Assembly (NCBI GenBank): GCA_964352625.1 | Contig: CAYGSD010000005.1 | Coordinates: 1-64,000 of the forward strand | Reading direction: 5' to 3' | Origin: JAAEPI01 sp964352625 | Lineage (GTDB): Bacteria; Bacteroidota; Bacteroidia; Cytophagales; Cyclobacteriaceae | Length of the DNA: 64,000 nucleotides | In this document: positions 8,142 through 18,400 of the stretch, in pieces | How positions within the stretch are numbered: the first letter of the stretch is position 1 | Layout of the letters: each line of letters opens with the position of its first letter | Translations under genes and position numbers: made by a program | The notes under the pieces: model-generated | The model's input: the letters and a program-made list of their open reading frames with translations, nothing else | Databases searched by the model: none | What the model was told of the DNA's origin: nothing

Positions 8142-10247
8142 ATGAAAATACAACATCTAACCATGGGCTTGCTCCTTTTAGCGGCCTGTGCAAATCCCGA
8201 AGAAAAAGACATAGTAGACAATCCTTTTTACAAGGAGTATGACACCCCTTACGGTGTTCCGCCTTTTGAGGAAATAAAGGATGAACATTACTTGCCAGCC
8301 TTTAAGGATGGTATGAAACAACAATTGAAAGAAGTGGATGCCATCGCCAACAATGATGAAGATCCTACTTTCGAGAATACAATTGTGGCGTATGAGAAGT
8401 CAGGCGAGTTGCTCGGCAAAGTGGCCAATGTTTTTTACACGCTCACAGGCGCAGACACGAATGATTCCATTCAGGCGATTCAGAAGGAAGTCAGCCCTTT
8501 GCTCTCAGCCCACAACGATAATATTTATTTGAATGAGGCCTTTTACAAGAGAGTCAAGACACTCTATGAAAATCAGGAAAGCCTTGGTTTGACGGGCGAA
8601 CAATCCAAGCTTTTGGAGAATTATCAGAATCGATTTGTTCGGTCTGGAGCGGCCCTTAATCTGGAACAGAAAACAAGAATGCGTGAAATCAATGAGCGTG
8701 TTTCGAATCTTCAGGTGCAGTTCAGTGAGAACCTATTGAAGGAAACAAACAACTTCGAATTGCTTCTGGATGAAGATCAGCTTGACGGACTCCCTGAAAG
8801 CGTTCGAACGGCGGGTGCCGAAGCGGCGAAAGAGCGTGGTTATGATGGCAAATATCTTTTCACCCCTCACCGCCCGAGCCTTTACCCATTCATCACTTAT
8901 TCGACCAATCGTGACCTGAGAGAGCAATTGAAGAAGGGTTACATCATGCGAGGTGACAATGGCGATGAGCTGGATAATAAGGAAGCCCTAAGAGAAATTG
9001 TGAATCTGCGACTAGAGAAAGCCAATCTTTTAGGCTTTGAAACTCATGCAGATTACGCCCTTCAGGATCGCATGCTGAATTCCTCCGATAAGGTGTATGA
9101 CCTTCTTGGAAAAGTGTGGCCAGCGGCCATTCAGGCGGCAAAGAACGAAAGAGACTTGATGAAAAAAATGTCGGAAGCCGAAGGATTGGATATCGAAATC
9201 ATGCCTTGGGATTGGTGGTACTATGCCGAGAAAATCAAGGTTAGAGATTACGCTCTGGATGAAGATGAAATTCGTCCTTACTTGAAGGTGGATAACGTCA
9301 TCAATGGCTCCTTTATCCTCGCGAACAAATTATTCGGCCTCACATTCGAGGAGCAAAAAGACATACCAAAATACCATCAGGACGTTCGCACCTACACCGT
9401 CAAAAATGAGGCAGGAGAGCTGATAGGTATCTACTTGTCGGATTGGTTTTACAGGTCTAGCAAGCGAGGAGGAGCTTGGATGAGCAACATCCGCGAGCAA
9501 AGCATGATGGACGGAGACAAAGTGATTCCGATCATTTACAATGTGGGAAATTTCACAAAACCAACGGGGGATAAGCCGTCTTTGCTTTCTCAGGATGAGG
9601 CATCTACCTTGTTTCATGAATTTGGTCATGCCCTTCATGGGTTGCTTTCGGAGTGTACTTATCCATCCATATCAGGTACGGCTACTCCACGAGATTTCGT
9701 TGAATTCCCATCTCAAGTGATGGAGAACTGGGTGTTTGAGCCTGAGATGTTGGCGCTCTATGCCTTCCACTATGAAACAGGAGAGGTGATGCCCGATGAG
9801 TTGGTTCAGAAGATTAGAAAGGCAGGCACCTTCAACCAAGGGTTTGCTACTGTAGAATACATGGCCGCTTCGTATTTGGATATGGCTTATCACACGATCA
9901 AAGAACCTTTGACTGGGGACATGAATGAGTTCGAAAAGGCCGCTATGGATGAGATCGGATTGATTGACGCCATCGTACCGAGGTATCGAAGCACCTACTT
10001 CGGTCACATCACCGGAGGATACTCGGCGGGATACTACAGCTACTTGAACTCTGAAATCATGGATGCTGACGCTTTCTCTGCCTTCAAGGAAAATGGCCTT
10101 TTCGACAAAGCAACTGCGGATGCATTCCGTGAGCATATTCTATCCAAGGGAGGCACCAAGGACGCCATGGAAATGTACGTGAACTTCCGTGGAAGAGAGC
10201 CTAGCTACGAGGGATTGCTGGAGCGAAGGGGGTTTACAAAAAAATAG
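8142..10247 (+). CDS. dcp: M3 family peptidyl-dipeptidase, lipoprotein
   Basis: A 701-residue zinc metallopeptidase of the M3 family (Dcp / oligopeptidase A group) that trims dipeptides or cleaves short oligopeptides. The zinc site HEFGH is at residues 492-496, followed by SGTATPRDFVEFPSQVMENW, typical of Dcp. The N-terminus (MGLLLLAACANPEEKD) has a lipobox with Cys after LAA, so the protein is probably membrane-anchored outside the cytoplasm, whereas E. coli Dcp lacks such a signal. The length is normal. It stands alone with its own terminator at 10272-10303. The symbol is by family, and the exact cleavage preference is unknown. Confidence 0.9.
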   Translation: MKIQHLTMGLLLLAACANPEEKDIVDNPFYKEYDTPYGVPPFEEIKDEHYLPAFKDGMKQQLKEVDAIANNDEDPTFENTIVAYEKSGELLGKVANVFYTLTGADTNDSIQAIQKEVSPLLSAHNDNIYLNEAFYKRVKTLYENQESLGLTGEQSKLLENYQNRFVRSGAALNLEQKTRMREINERVSNLQVQFSENLLKETNNFELLLDEDQLDGLPESVRTAGAEAAKERGYDGKYLFTPHRPSLYPFITYSTNRDLREQLKKGYIMRGDNGDELDNKEALREIVNLRLEKANLLGFETHADYALQDRMLNSSDKVYDLLGKVWPAAIQAAKNERDLMKKMSEAEGLDIEIMPWDWWYYAEKIKVRDYALDEDEIRPYLKVDNVINGSFILANKLFGLTFEEQKDIPKYHQDVRTYTVKNEAGELIGIYLSDWFYRSSKRGGAWMSNIREQSMMDGDKVIPIIYNVGNFTKPTGDKPSLLSQDEASTLFHEFGHALHGLLSECTYPSISGTATPRDFVEFPSQVMENWVFEPEMLALYAFHYETGEVMPDELVQKIRKAGTFNQGFATVEYMAASYLDMAYHTIKEPLTGDMNEFEKAAMDEIGLIDAIVPRYRSTYFGHITGGYSAGYYSYLNSEIMDADAFSAFKENGLFDKATADAFREHILSKGGTKDAMEMYVNFRGREPSYEGLLERRGFTKK

Positions 10248-10271
10248 TGATAAGGCGATAATTTGAAATTG

Positions 10272-10303
10272 AAGCCGATCTCGTTTGAGGTCGGCTTTTT
10301 TTG
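10272..10303 (+). terminator. Rho-independent terminator after the M3 peptidase gene
   Basis: AAGCCGATCTC and GAGGTCGGCTT form an 11-bp stem with one G-T wobble and a 4-base loop (GTTT), followed by a run of T to 10302. It lies 24 bases after the peptidase stop. Confidence 0.88.
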
Positions 10304-10423
10304 TGATGGAATGGGGTTGGTTAGAAATGGAATTTGGGAAAAACCTGCTTTAGAATGAATAATGAAGCATAGATGAGATTTTATTGAAATAATCGATTTA
10401 TATATGCGAAAAAGTAATCTGCT

Positions 10424-12538
10424 ATGAATAGCCTTAAGAAGCTACTTATTTTAATAGTTCTACTCAGTGTTTTTAAGAGTCATTCTCAGCACATTGAGAT
10501 TGTGCACCAAAGAGATAATTTCAAAGGGTTTCCCGAAGGATATTCATTTTATCCAACTCCGTCCATTCTTCCTCTCAAAAAGGGCTATTACTTCTTTCTT
10601 GCTGGCAACAAAGCATATTTGATTAACCCGACCAAGGACGATCCGGATTGGGTGACTACTGCAAAAGAAAAGGCGGATAAAGCGAAAGGAAAGACTAAGC
10701 TAACGTCGGCTGATCCTTACTGGGGAGGGAACCTTCCGGAAGACAGGTTTATACTTGGTATGCAGAGGCTATTTGTGGGGGATGCCTTGTGGATGAACAA
10801 TCCCTTGGCGGGTAGCCTGAGAGTGGCTCAAGGATACAACAGCAATAGCAGCTCTTATAGCAACGAATTCTTTGGTGATTTTTTCACTTGGTACTTAATC
10901 AATGATAGCAAATGGGTAAAAACGAACTCACCAAAAGGGTTTTATGTAGATGCTTCATTTGATGAAATGAAACTTACGTCTTGGTTTTGGCCGGTACAAG
11001 GCCCTGTCTATTTAAACCGAGCCAAGCTGAGACTGGGTGAAACAAACTTTGCATCGAAAGTGGACGATGTTAGTTTTTCCTACAAATTGATTGTTTCTCA
11101 TGATGGTGATAAAGTGGCTCTTTTGAGAGGCACTGATGATTTCTTGGAAGTGGCGGTGGCAATGGGGATTATACCAGGTAAGGGGCTTTCAAAGAGCAAG
11201 GAGAACATGGCTAAATACTATCTGCCAGGTAATTTTCTCGAAAAAAATTATGATGAGTCGTTCTTTGATGCGGAGGGCAATTTTTGGCTTGGCTTCAATG
11301 AAGGGGGACCAACTGAATCATTTGCCGTTTTTAACCCTACAATCAACCCGTATTTTTCTCTCAAAACCATTGGCAGGGGAGAGCCTGAGTTGCAAATCAC
11401 TCGTGACAACTTAAAGGTGGCTGAAACAAATTGGTATGCCGGGCTGACAATTGATCAGAAATTTTTGCCAGATGTTGAAATAAAGGAAGTGATGGATGCA
11501 ACTGGCAATCTTCAAATCTCCTTTATCAATCCGAAGACTGGAGAAATCCTCATTGAGGAAAAGTTAAATATGCCGTATGTGCACAAAAAATTAGAATATC
11601 AATTTCATCGGAATCCACTTTCAAATGAGTTCTACATAGTAGTGCCCAAGGAAGGGTATGTAGTAGCCAGCTATCAAAAAGCGTTTGAGAAAATCATATC
11701 AGAGCACCCCGAATTGGTCTTTGAATTTGATGCGTCCCTTGCTCCAAAGACAGAAAAGGACACAGTTTTTTTAAATGACGGTTCCGTGTTGTCAGGACAT
11801 GTGAAGTACGGTTATAGGGATGGGGTTTGGAATTTGGTTAAACCCGATGGTAGTGGTGAGATATGGCTCTATGAATTGGGTTTTCGGGTGGATGATGAGT
11901 ACGCTGAACTAATGAAGCCACTGAAGGAGAAATATGACATTCAAAGAAATGCACTGTTCGCTAGAAACCTGAAGGAGCTGTACGATGCTTATCAAGAGAC
12001 TGTGAGAAATAAGGCTGCCTTCACTAAGGCATTTAACTATGCAGCAGGATCTTATTTAGGTAATGAGATTGGGACTAAATATCTAAATATGGATGCCACT
12101 ACGGCCATGAGCTTTGGCAGAGCAGTGCTTAATGATCTAAGTACTGGTGAAGTAAATGACTTGACTAAGTTTATGAACTCATATGCACAGACAAGTTTTA
12201 GCACCAGCCAACAGTTAAATGTTGGATCACGTGCGAATAAAGCATTTGATAAAGGTCAACTCACGGGAAACTGGATTTCGGCTTCTCGCAATATTGAAGT
12301 AAGTTTTGAGTCAGGAGGTGGCGGAAGACTCATTTATAAAAATGTAGGATCGGCTTGCGGTGGCGATCAGGTAATAGAGTTTGGGTGGACTGCCAATAGC
12401 AATTCAATTACACTGGACTACTCTTCTATGACCATTTGTGGCGAGAAAGTAAACACACCGAAAAGCGATGGACCAAAATCCTATTCACTTGCCGGCAATT
12501 CTCTTTCTTGGGTGGGGACCACTTGGACGAGGAATTAA
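10424..12538 (+). CDS. Secreted protein of unknown function with C-terminal beta-rich domain
   Basis: A 704-residue protein I do not recognise. It has a signal peptide (MNSLKKLLILIVLLSVFKSHSQ) and no lipobox Cys. The first 400 residues are rich in aromatic residues and short beta-strand patterns (PYWGGNLPEDRFILGMQRLFVGDALWMNN). Residues about 450-480 resemble a small repeat of the MORN kind (LNDGSVLSGHVKYGYRDGVWNLVKPDG). A helical stretch follows at 490-600. The last 85 residues (GQLTGNWISASRNIEVSFESGGGG...SLSWVGTTWTRN, with two Cys) look like a small lipocalin-like barrel. No obvious T9SS sorting tail is present. It is monocistronic, convergent with polA and only 38 bp away. Confidence 0.72.
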   Translation: MNSLKKLLILIVLLSVFKSHSQHIEIVHQRDNFKGFPEGYSFYPTPSILPLKKGYYFFLAGNKAYLINPTKDDPDWVTTAKEKADKAKGKTKLTSADPYWGGNLPEDRFILGMQRLFVGDALWMNNPLAGSLRVAQGYNSNSSSYSNEFFGDFFTWYLINDSKWVKTNSPKGFYVDASFDEMKLTSWFWPVQGPVYLNRAKLRLGETNFASKVDDVSFSYKLIVSHDGDKVALLRGTDDFLEVAVAMGIIPGKGLSKSKENMAKYYLPGNFLEKNYDESFFDAEGNFWLGFNEGGPTESFAVFNPTINPYFSLKTIGRGEPELQITRDNLKVAETNWYAGLTIDQKFLPDVEIKEVMDATGNLQISFINPKTGEILIEEKLNMPYVHKKLEYQFHRNPLSNEFYIVVPKEGYVVASYQKAFEKIISEHPELVFEFDASLAPKTEKDTVFLNDGSVLSGHVKYGYRDGVWNLVKPDGSGEIWLYELGFRVDDEYAELMKPLKEKYDIQRNALFARNLKELYDAYQETVRNKAAFTKAFNYAAGSYLGNEIGTKYLNMDATTAMSFGRAVLNDLSTGEVNDLTKFMNSYAQTSFSTSQQLNVGSRANKAFDKGQLTGNWISASRNIEVSFESGGGGRLIYKNVGSACGGDQVIEFGWTANSNSITLDYSSMTICGEKVNTPKSDGPKSYSLAGNSLSWVGTTWTRN

Positions 12539-12576
12539 AAGGGGCAGTTTTATTTTTTGGAGAAATAAGTTTCTTC

Positions 12577-15363
12577 CTAATGCGCCTCTAACCAATTCTT
12601 CCCAACACCCATGCCCACTTCCATTGGAACATCCAGGGGGTGGGCATCTTTCATGAATTCTTCTACTTTGGATTGCATCAATTCCTGTTCGTCCTTGTGC
12701 ATTTCAAAAACCAATTCATCATGCACCTGAATCAGCATTTTGGATTTGAGTTTTTCGGCCTTCATCCATCGATGGATGTCGATCATCGCAATCTTGATGA
12801 TGTCTGCGGCACTCCCCTGAATCGGGGCATTCACTGCATTTCGCTCGTCGAATCCTCGCATGGTGAAGTTTCGGGAGTTGATGTTGCGGAGGTAGCGTCT
12901 TCTTCCTAGAATTGTTTCAACAAACCCATCCTTCTTGGCTTGTTCGACCATGCTGTCCATGTAGGTTTTCACGCCTGGGAATTCCTTAAAGTAAGACGCT
13001 ATGATCTCGCCTGCCTCTGAGCGAGGGATGTCCAGGTTTTGCGACAGCCCAAAAGCTGAGATACCATAAATAATCCCAAAGTTGACCTCCTTGGCTTTTC
13101 GTCTCATGCCTGGCTCCACGGCCTCCAGGTCTACACCAAACACTTTGGCGGCAGTTGTCGCGTGGATGTCTCGGCCATCCTTGAAGGCTTGCATCATGGA
13201 TTCGTCCTGTGAAAAGGCGGCCATAATCCGGAGCTCAATTTGCGAATAATCAGCTGAGAAAATCAGGTAGTCCTCCGACTGTGGGACAAATGCCTTTCTG
13301 ATCTCACGCCCTTTTGCCGTTCGGATCGGGATGTTTTGCAGGTTTGGATTATTGGAGCTCAATCGACCGGTGGCAGCTACTGTCTGGCGGAAATCAGTAT
13401 GCACGCGACCAGAAACGGGGCTGATCAATTTGGGAAGCGCATCTACATACGTAGACTTCAATTTTTGGTATTCTCTGAACTCCAGAATCTTCGCAGCAAT
13501 CTCATGTTCGCCTGCCAGCTTGGATAAAATTTCTTCGCCCGTGGCATACTGTCCGGTCTTGGTTTTCTTAGGATTGTCCACGATTTTCATCCGCTCGAAG
13601 AGGATTTCTCCGAGCTGTTTCGGAGAGGCAATGTTGAATTCAGTGCCAGCAAGTTGGAAGATCTCATCTTGAGAAGTTCGGCTTGCATCGTCCAGCTCTA
13701 TGGACATCTGCGCCAAAGCTTCCGTGTCAATTTTGACGCCTTCATATTCCATATCGGCCAAGACGAAAGAGAGCGGTTCTTCCACGTCATGAAGAAGCTT
13801 TTCCATTTTGTTTTCGCCAATCCATTTGCTCAATTTTTCTTTTAGTTGCAACGTGATGTCCGCATCCTCGCACGCATAGTCTTTGACTTTTTCAACTGGA
13901 ATTTGATCGAGCGTTTTTTGCTTCTTCCCTTTCGGCCCTACAACACTTTCGAATGAAACCGTCTTGTAGCCGAGGTATTTATCGGCCATCATGTCCATGC
14001 TATTGGCAGCATCTGAGTCGAGCAGGAAATGCGCCAGCATGGTATCGAATAATTTGCCCTGGACCTGAATGTCGTAGTTCTTCAGAATCTGAATGTCGTA
14101 CTTGAGGTTCTGGCCTATTTTTCGAATGTTCGGATTTTCAAGTACGTCTTTGAATTCACCAATGATGCTTTTGTTTAAGGTTTCGTCATTGGTCATCGGT
14201 ACATAGAAAGCCTCTTTTGGCTCAAGAGAAAAGGAAATACCCACGAGTCGAGCCTCTCTGGTTTCAAGTCCGGTAGTCTCTGTATCGAAACAAAATTCAT
14301 CCGCTGCGGTGAGACGATGGATTAGCTTCTTTCTCTGCTCAGGCCGATCGATCAGCGTGTAAGTGGGTTTTTCTGTTTCGATGGTTTTCTTGGGTTGCTC
14401 AAACTCATCGTCTCCCTCGGCACCCGTGTCGAAGAGTCCCAGCTGCGCTGTATCGGCTTTTTTGGTTCCACCACTTTTGATGAGATTTTCTTCTTGAAAA
14501 ATGCGTCGTGCAATGGTTTTGAATTCCAATTCCTGAAGCACAGGCATGAGCTTTTCCTTGTCCGGCTCGGTGTATTCGTACGCCTCAGGTGTAAAGTCGA
14601 TGGGTGACTCAACGTTGATGGTGGCCAGTTCCTTTGATAAAATGCCTAGCTCTCCGTTCGTTTCGAATTTGGTTTTGACAGCACCTTGAAGCTTCTCAAC
14701 ATTCGCAAGTATGTTCTCAACCGTGTCAAATTCCTTCAAAAGTTTGGATGCCGTCTTGTCTCCAATGCCCGCCACCCCAGGGATATTGTCTACCGAATCA
14801 CCTTTGAGACCTAGCACGTCCCGCACCTGATCCACACGTTGGATGTCGAACTTTTCCAGGACTTCCGGAATGCCAAGAATTTCTACTCCATTTCCCATGC
14901 GGGCGGGTTTGTAGAGAAAGATTTTTTCTTCCACGAGTTGGGCAAAATCCTTGTCAGGGGTCATCATATACACGGTGAAGCCATCCTTAGCCGCGCGCTT
15001 GGCGATGGTGCCTATGAGGTCATCCGCTTCGTACCCATCCAGTTCCAAGATTGGAATATTAAGGCCCTCAAGAATCCGTTTGCAATAAGGAATGGCAATT
15101 CCAATTTCTTCGGGTTGTGCTTGTCGCGTGGCTTTATATTCTGCAAAATCTGTGTGTCGAAAGGTGGGTGCATGGGTGTCAAATGCCACGGCGATGTGAC
15201 TGGGTTTTTCTTTGGTGATGATTTCCAGCACCGAGTTGGTAAAGCCAAGAATCGCCCCTGTGTTGATCCCGTTTGTGGTGAGTCGTGGGATTTTGCTCAT
15301 GGCAAAATGAGAACGATAGATCAGTGCGAAAGCGTCGAGAAGGAAAAGGGTGTTTTTGGCCAT
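12577..15363 (-). CDS. polA: DNA polymerase I
   Basis: A 928-residue family A polymerase for Okazaki-fragment processing and repair synthesis. It has three domains: an N-terminal 5'-3' exonuclease (LLDAFALIYRSHFAM; DGYEADDLIGTIAK; LGLKGDSVDNIPGVAGIGDKTA), a central 3'-5' proofreading exonuclease that keeps its acidic residues (FCFDTETTGLE; NLKYDIQIL; YACEDADITLQL), and a C-terminal polymerase (FSADYSQIELRIMA; RRKAKEVNFGIIYG; IQVHDELVFE). All three activities look intact. The start is ATG. Upstream, the terminator of the CHAT gene separates it from that block. Confidence 0.97.
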   Translation of the reverse strand: MAKNTLFLLDAFALIYRSHFAMSKIPRLTTNGINTGAILGFTNSVLEIITKEKPSHIAVAFDTHAPTFRHTDFAEYKATRQAQPEEIGIAIPYCKRILEGLNIPILELDGYEADDLIGTIAKRAAKDGFTVYMMTPDKDFAQLVEEKIFLYKPARMGNGVEILGIPEVLEKFDIQRVDQVRDVLGLKGDSVDNIPGVAGIGDKTASKLLKEFDTVENILANVEKLQGAVKTKFETNGELGILSKELATINVESPIDFTPEAYEYTEPDKEKLMPVLQELEFKTIARRIFQEENLIKSGGTKKADTAQLGLFDTGAEGDDEFEQPKKTIETEKPTYTLIDRPEQRKKLIHRLTAADEFCFDTETTGLETREARLVGISFSLEPKEAFYVPMTNDETLNKSIIGEFKDVLENPNIRKIGQNLKYDIQILKNYDIQVQGKLFDTMLAHFLLDSDAANSMDMMADKYLGYKTVSFESVVGPKGKKQKTLDQIPVEKVKDYACEDADITLQLKEKLSKWIGENKMEKLLHDVEEPLSFVLADMEYEGVKIDTEALAQMSIELDDASRTSQDEIFQLAGTEFNIASPKQLGEILFERMKIVDNPKKTKTGQYATGEEILSKLAGEHEIAAKILEFREYQKLKSTYVDALPKLISPVSGRVHTDFRQTVAATGRLSSNNPNLQNIPIRTAKGREIRKAFVPQSEDYLIFSADYSQIELRIMAAFSQDESMMQAFKDGRDIHATTAAKVFGVDLEAVEPGMRRKAKEVNFGIIYGISAFGLSQNLDIPRSEAGEIIASYFKEFPGVKTYMDSMVEQAKKDGFVETILGRRRYLRNINSRNFTMRGFDERNAVNAPIQGSAADIIKIAMIDIHRWMKAEKLKSKMLIQVHDELVFEMHKDEQELMQSKVEEFMKDAHPLDVPMEVGMGVGKNWLEAH

Positions 15364-15399
15364 TAGGCGAATTTGAAGATGAGTAAATTCTTAGATTTG

Positions 15400-15428
15400 A
15401 AAATGGCAACTCAATACTGAATTGCCAT
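15400..15428 (-). terminator. Hairpin terminator after the TPR-CHAT gene
   Basis: On the minus strand ATGGCAATTCA and TGAGTTGCCAT form an 11-bp stem with one wobble around GTAT, followed by four T. It lies about 30 bases past the CHAT stop and before polA. The T run is short, so efficiency is uncertain. Confidence 0.55.
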
Positions 15429-15456
15429 CCTCAAATTAACTCATTTTCAAGTTGAT

Positions 15457-18400
15457 TTAATTACCCACCATCACGAAAGCTCCCCAGTAATAGGGAGACT
15501 TCCATTTTTCCTTCAATCTGAGTTGGGCAGATCGGAAAGCCAGATGCTTGTCGCCGGTTTTCAGCCAGTCTTCATAGAAAATGGTCATGAGCTCCTGAGT
15601 GGCGGCATCATCGACTGTCCACATGGACATGATAATGGCGTCTGCTCCGGCCACTTGAAATGCCCGCTGGAGACCGAAAACACCCTCGCCATTTTTCACC
15701 TCACCAAGCCCTGTTTCACAAGCTGATAAGACAACAATCTCCGTGTTATCCAGAGGTAGGTTCATGGCTTCATAAGCGGTCAAAATTCCATCATCGTCCA
15801 AGTCCAGGTTTTCACTGATCTGACCCGAGCGAATGAAACTATTTGCGCCGGCCAAAATTAATCCTGCTCTTAAAAGAGGGTTTTCAACATAGCCATCCGT
15901 GTTGCCAGCGGTCTCTCCTGTGTTTTCTAAGAAGAATCCATGCGTGGCTATGTGCAGGGCTTTGGGATTATCTAGCGATTTTATTTCCTCTTCTATGGCT
16001 TCATTGCTCAGGAAGACATCCCTTTCTATGGAAGCGTTTTCATAGAGAGAATCTATTAGTTCAATTTCTTTTTTGGTGCCGGGTAGAAGCACGAGCAGGC
16101 TGTTGGATCGCATGTAGCGAAGCATATTTCCTCTCAAACCTCTCGGAATCGAAACCTTGGTCAGGTCGAGTTCCTTTCCTTTACTTCCTCCTCTGCCACC
16201 TCTTTCAGCTGCTACGTCAGAACCTCCTTCCTTCATGCCTTCTTCCACAGACCCAAGGTTATAATTCGGATAACCGAAGAAGACCGACTTGCCAGTGGAG
16301 GTATTTTTGGATCCAAGTGTGAGCAAATCCCGAGTGTTGTTCATTTGCCAAATCTCAAATTCATCAAGGTTGAATTCCTTGCTTTCCGAATTATTGAGCG
16401 TGTTAATGCTGATTTGATTGTACACACCATCCGGAGAAAAATATACGCGTTTGATGCCCTCAAGCTTGTTGGCGATCGGCCTCCAGTATAGGTTGTATGA
16501 GCGGCTTTCTACGATCTTGTATTTTATGGAGTTTCTGTAATTGGCGAGGAATCGTGTTTCCATTTGTTGGCCATTTCTAATCAAGACCATATCAGGGTTT
16601 TCAGAATCGTGCTTGACAATCAAGGCAGCATAGTAGACTTCATCGGTGAAAATACCGGCAGAGTCTGTGGCGAAATCTCTGAACCTGACCATCTCGACAG
16701 CAGCCTCACCGATTTTCAGTTTTGATCGGATGTCTGTCCACGACGGTTGCTTGCTTTCGATGGTGCTGGCAAAGCCGGCGGAGAGCTTGCTTAGCTCTTT
16801 TTCAAGATTGGCAGAAGAGGTGGTAAGCGAATCGATTCGCTTGTTCCTCAGTGTTTCCTCCATTTCCGAATCGCTGAATAGCTGTGCAAGGTTCTCTTTT
16901 TGACCGAGCCAAGTCTCATACTTTCCAATAAGAACAGAGTCACCACTTGTCAGGATGGCTTGCTTAACCTTAGTTGTAGCCGAAAGAATAATTCCCTTGA
17001 GCGTGAGCTGATAGTCATACATTTTGCCCTGAAGTGATCTGTCATCAGGAGCGGCCTTCACCACAAAGGCATTGAATTGCTCCACTGTTGGTCGAAGCTT
17101 GTTGTAGTAGAATTTTGTTTTTTGCTCTTCGTTGAGGATCGGGAAGTAATTGTTGATCTGGAGATAGTAGTTGTCAAAAGTCTTTTGGAAATAATCAAGT
17201 GCGGCGCTGTTGTTTCCTTTTTTCCATTCAAGAATGGCTAGCTGCCGCGTACTTTCTGCGTAAAGTGGATGGCTTTTCCCTAAGGCTTTTTCTCTTATCG
17301 CAAGGGCTCTCAGGTGATGCTCAGTGGCCTTATCAAGATCATCCAGTGCCATATGTGCATTGCCAATATTGAAATGGGGATAGGCAGTTTCGAAATGATC
17401 CTCGCCGAAAACCTTGGGATACATTTTGAAGGCTTGCTCGCCGAATTCCAGCGCCCGGTCAGGATCGCCAAGGCCAATATTCAGCCGAATTTGAAGGTTG
17501 AGCAAGTAAGCAATTTCTGGGCTGTTTTCTTCCAGCGCTTTACTAAAAACAGTATTGGCCAAATCGAAGTACTTCCTAGCATCAGAATACTTCTGAGCAT
17601 ATAATTGGTTCTTGCCGAGGTTGTAGGCGGTATATCCATAATTCGCACTTTCTTCACCGTAGTATTCAAGATCATCGGCGAGAAGCTTGGTATATGTTTT
17701 TTCAGCTTCGTCGTAGTTTCCAAGCTCGAAATAGACCTGCGCTATATTGCTAGACAAACTTGCTTGCACATCTTCCGTGTCCTGTAGACGATTAGCGATT
17801 TCTTGCGCCTTTTGAAACAGCTCATCGGCCTGTGGTAGTTTGCCAGTATTTAAGTAAAGAATGGCCAGGGCGTTTGTCGCCCCAATGTATTCATCAGAGG
17901 CTATCATATCCAGTTCTTCCAATAGACTGATTGATTGCCGGTAGCTACGTTCTGCTTTGGTATAATAGCCCAGCATTTCGTTGTAATCCCCCTCTGATTT
18001 GATTCGGATGGCGTTTTCGGCCGAGTTTCTATCGAAGACTTTTCTTAGTCTTTTGCTGGTTTCAAGCCCTTTATTTGGCTGTTGGGCGAACGAATAAAAA
18101 TCCAACAATGAGACTTCAGAATCCCAGTACTTGGGATCGTCTTTTCCGTATTTCTCCAGATCCAATTGTACCAGCTCCAGATACAGCGCTTCGGCCTCCT
18201 TTGTGCGACCTAGTTCGTAAGACAAGGAAGCAATGTTGAAAACCAAATCACCGCTGGATTGATCGGGAGTGAGCCTTCTGCGAATGGCCAATTCCTTGGA
18301 ATAAAAGTCAAGCGCTTTCTCTAAATCCCCCATTTCGTACTCATACGACTCACCGAGAAATGTGTAGACGCGTGCGGTGAGGGTGTCATTCTTCGGGATG

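Noticed and set aside
14839..15366. 175-codon ORF opposite the 5' end of polA
   Set aside because: Antisense to the conserved 5'-3' exonuclease domain; no recognisable motif.
15843..16322. 159-codon ORF opposite the CHAT domain
   Set aside because: Trp/Leu-rich antisense translation of a conserved domain, not a gene.
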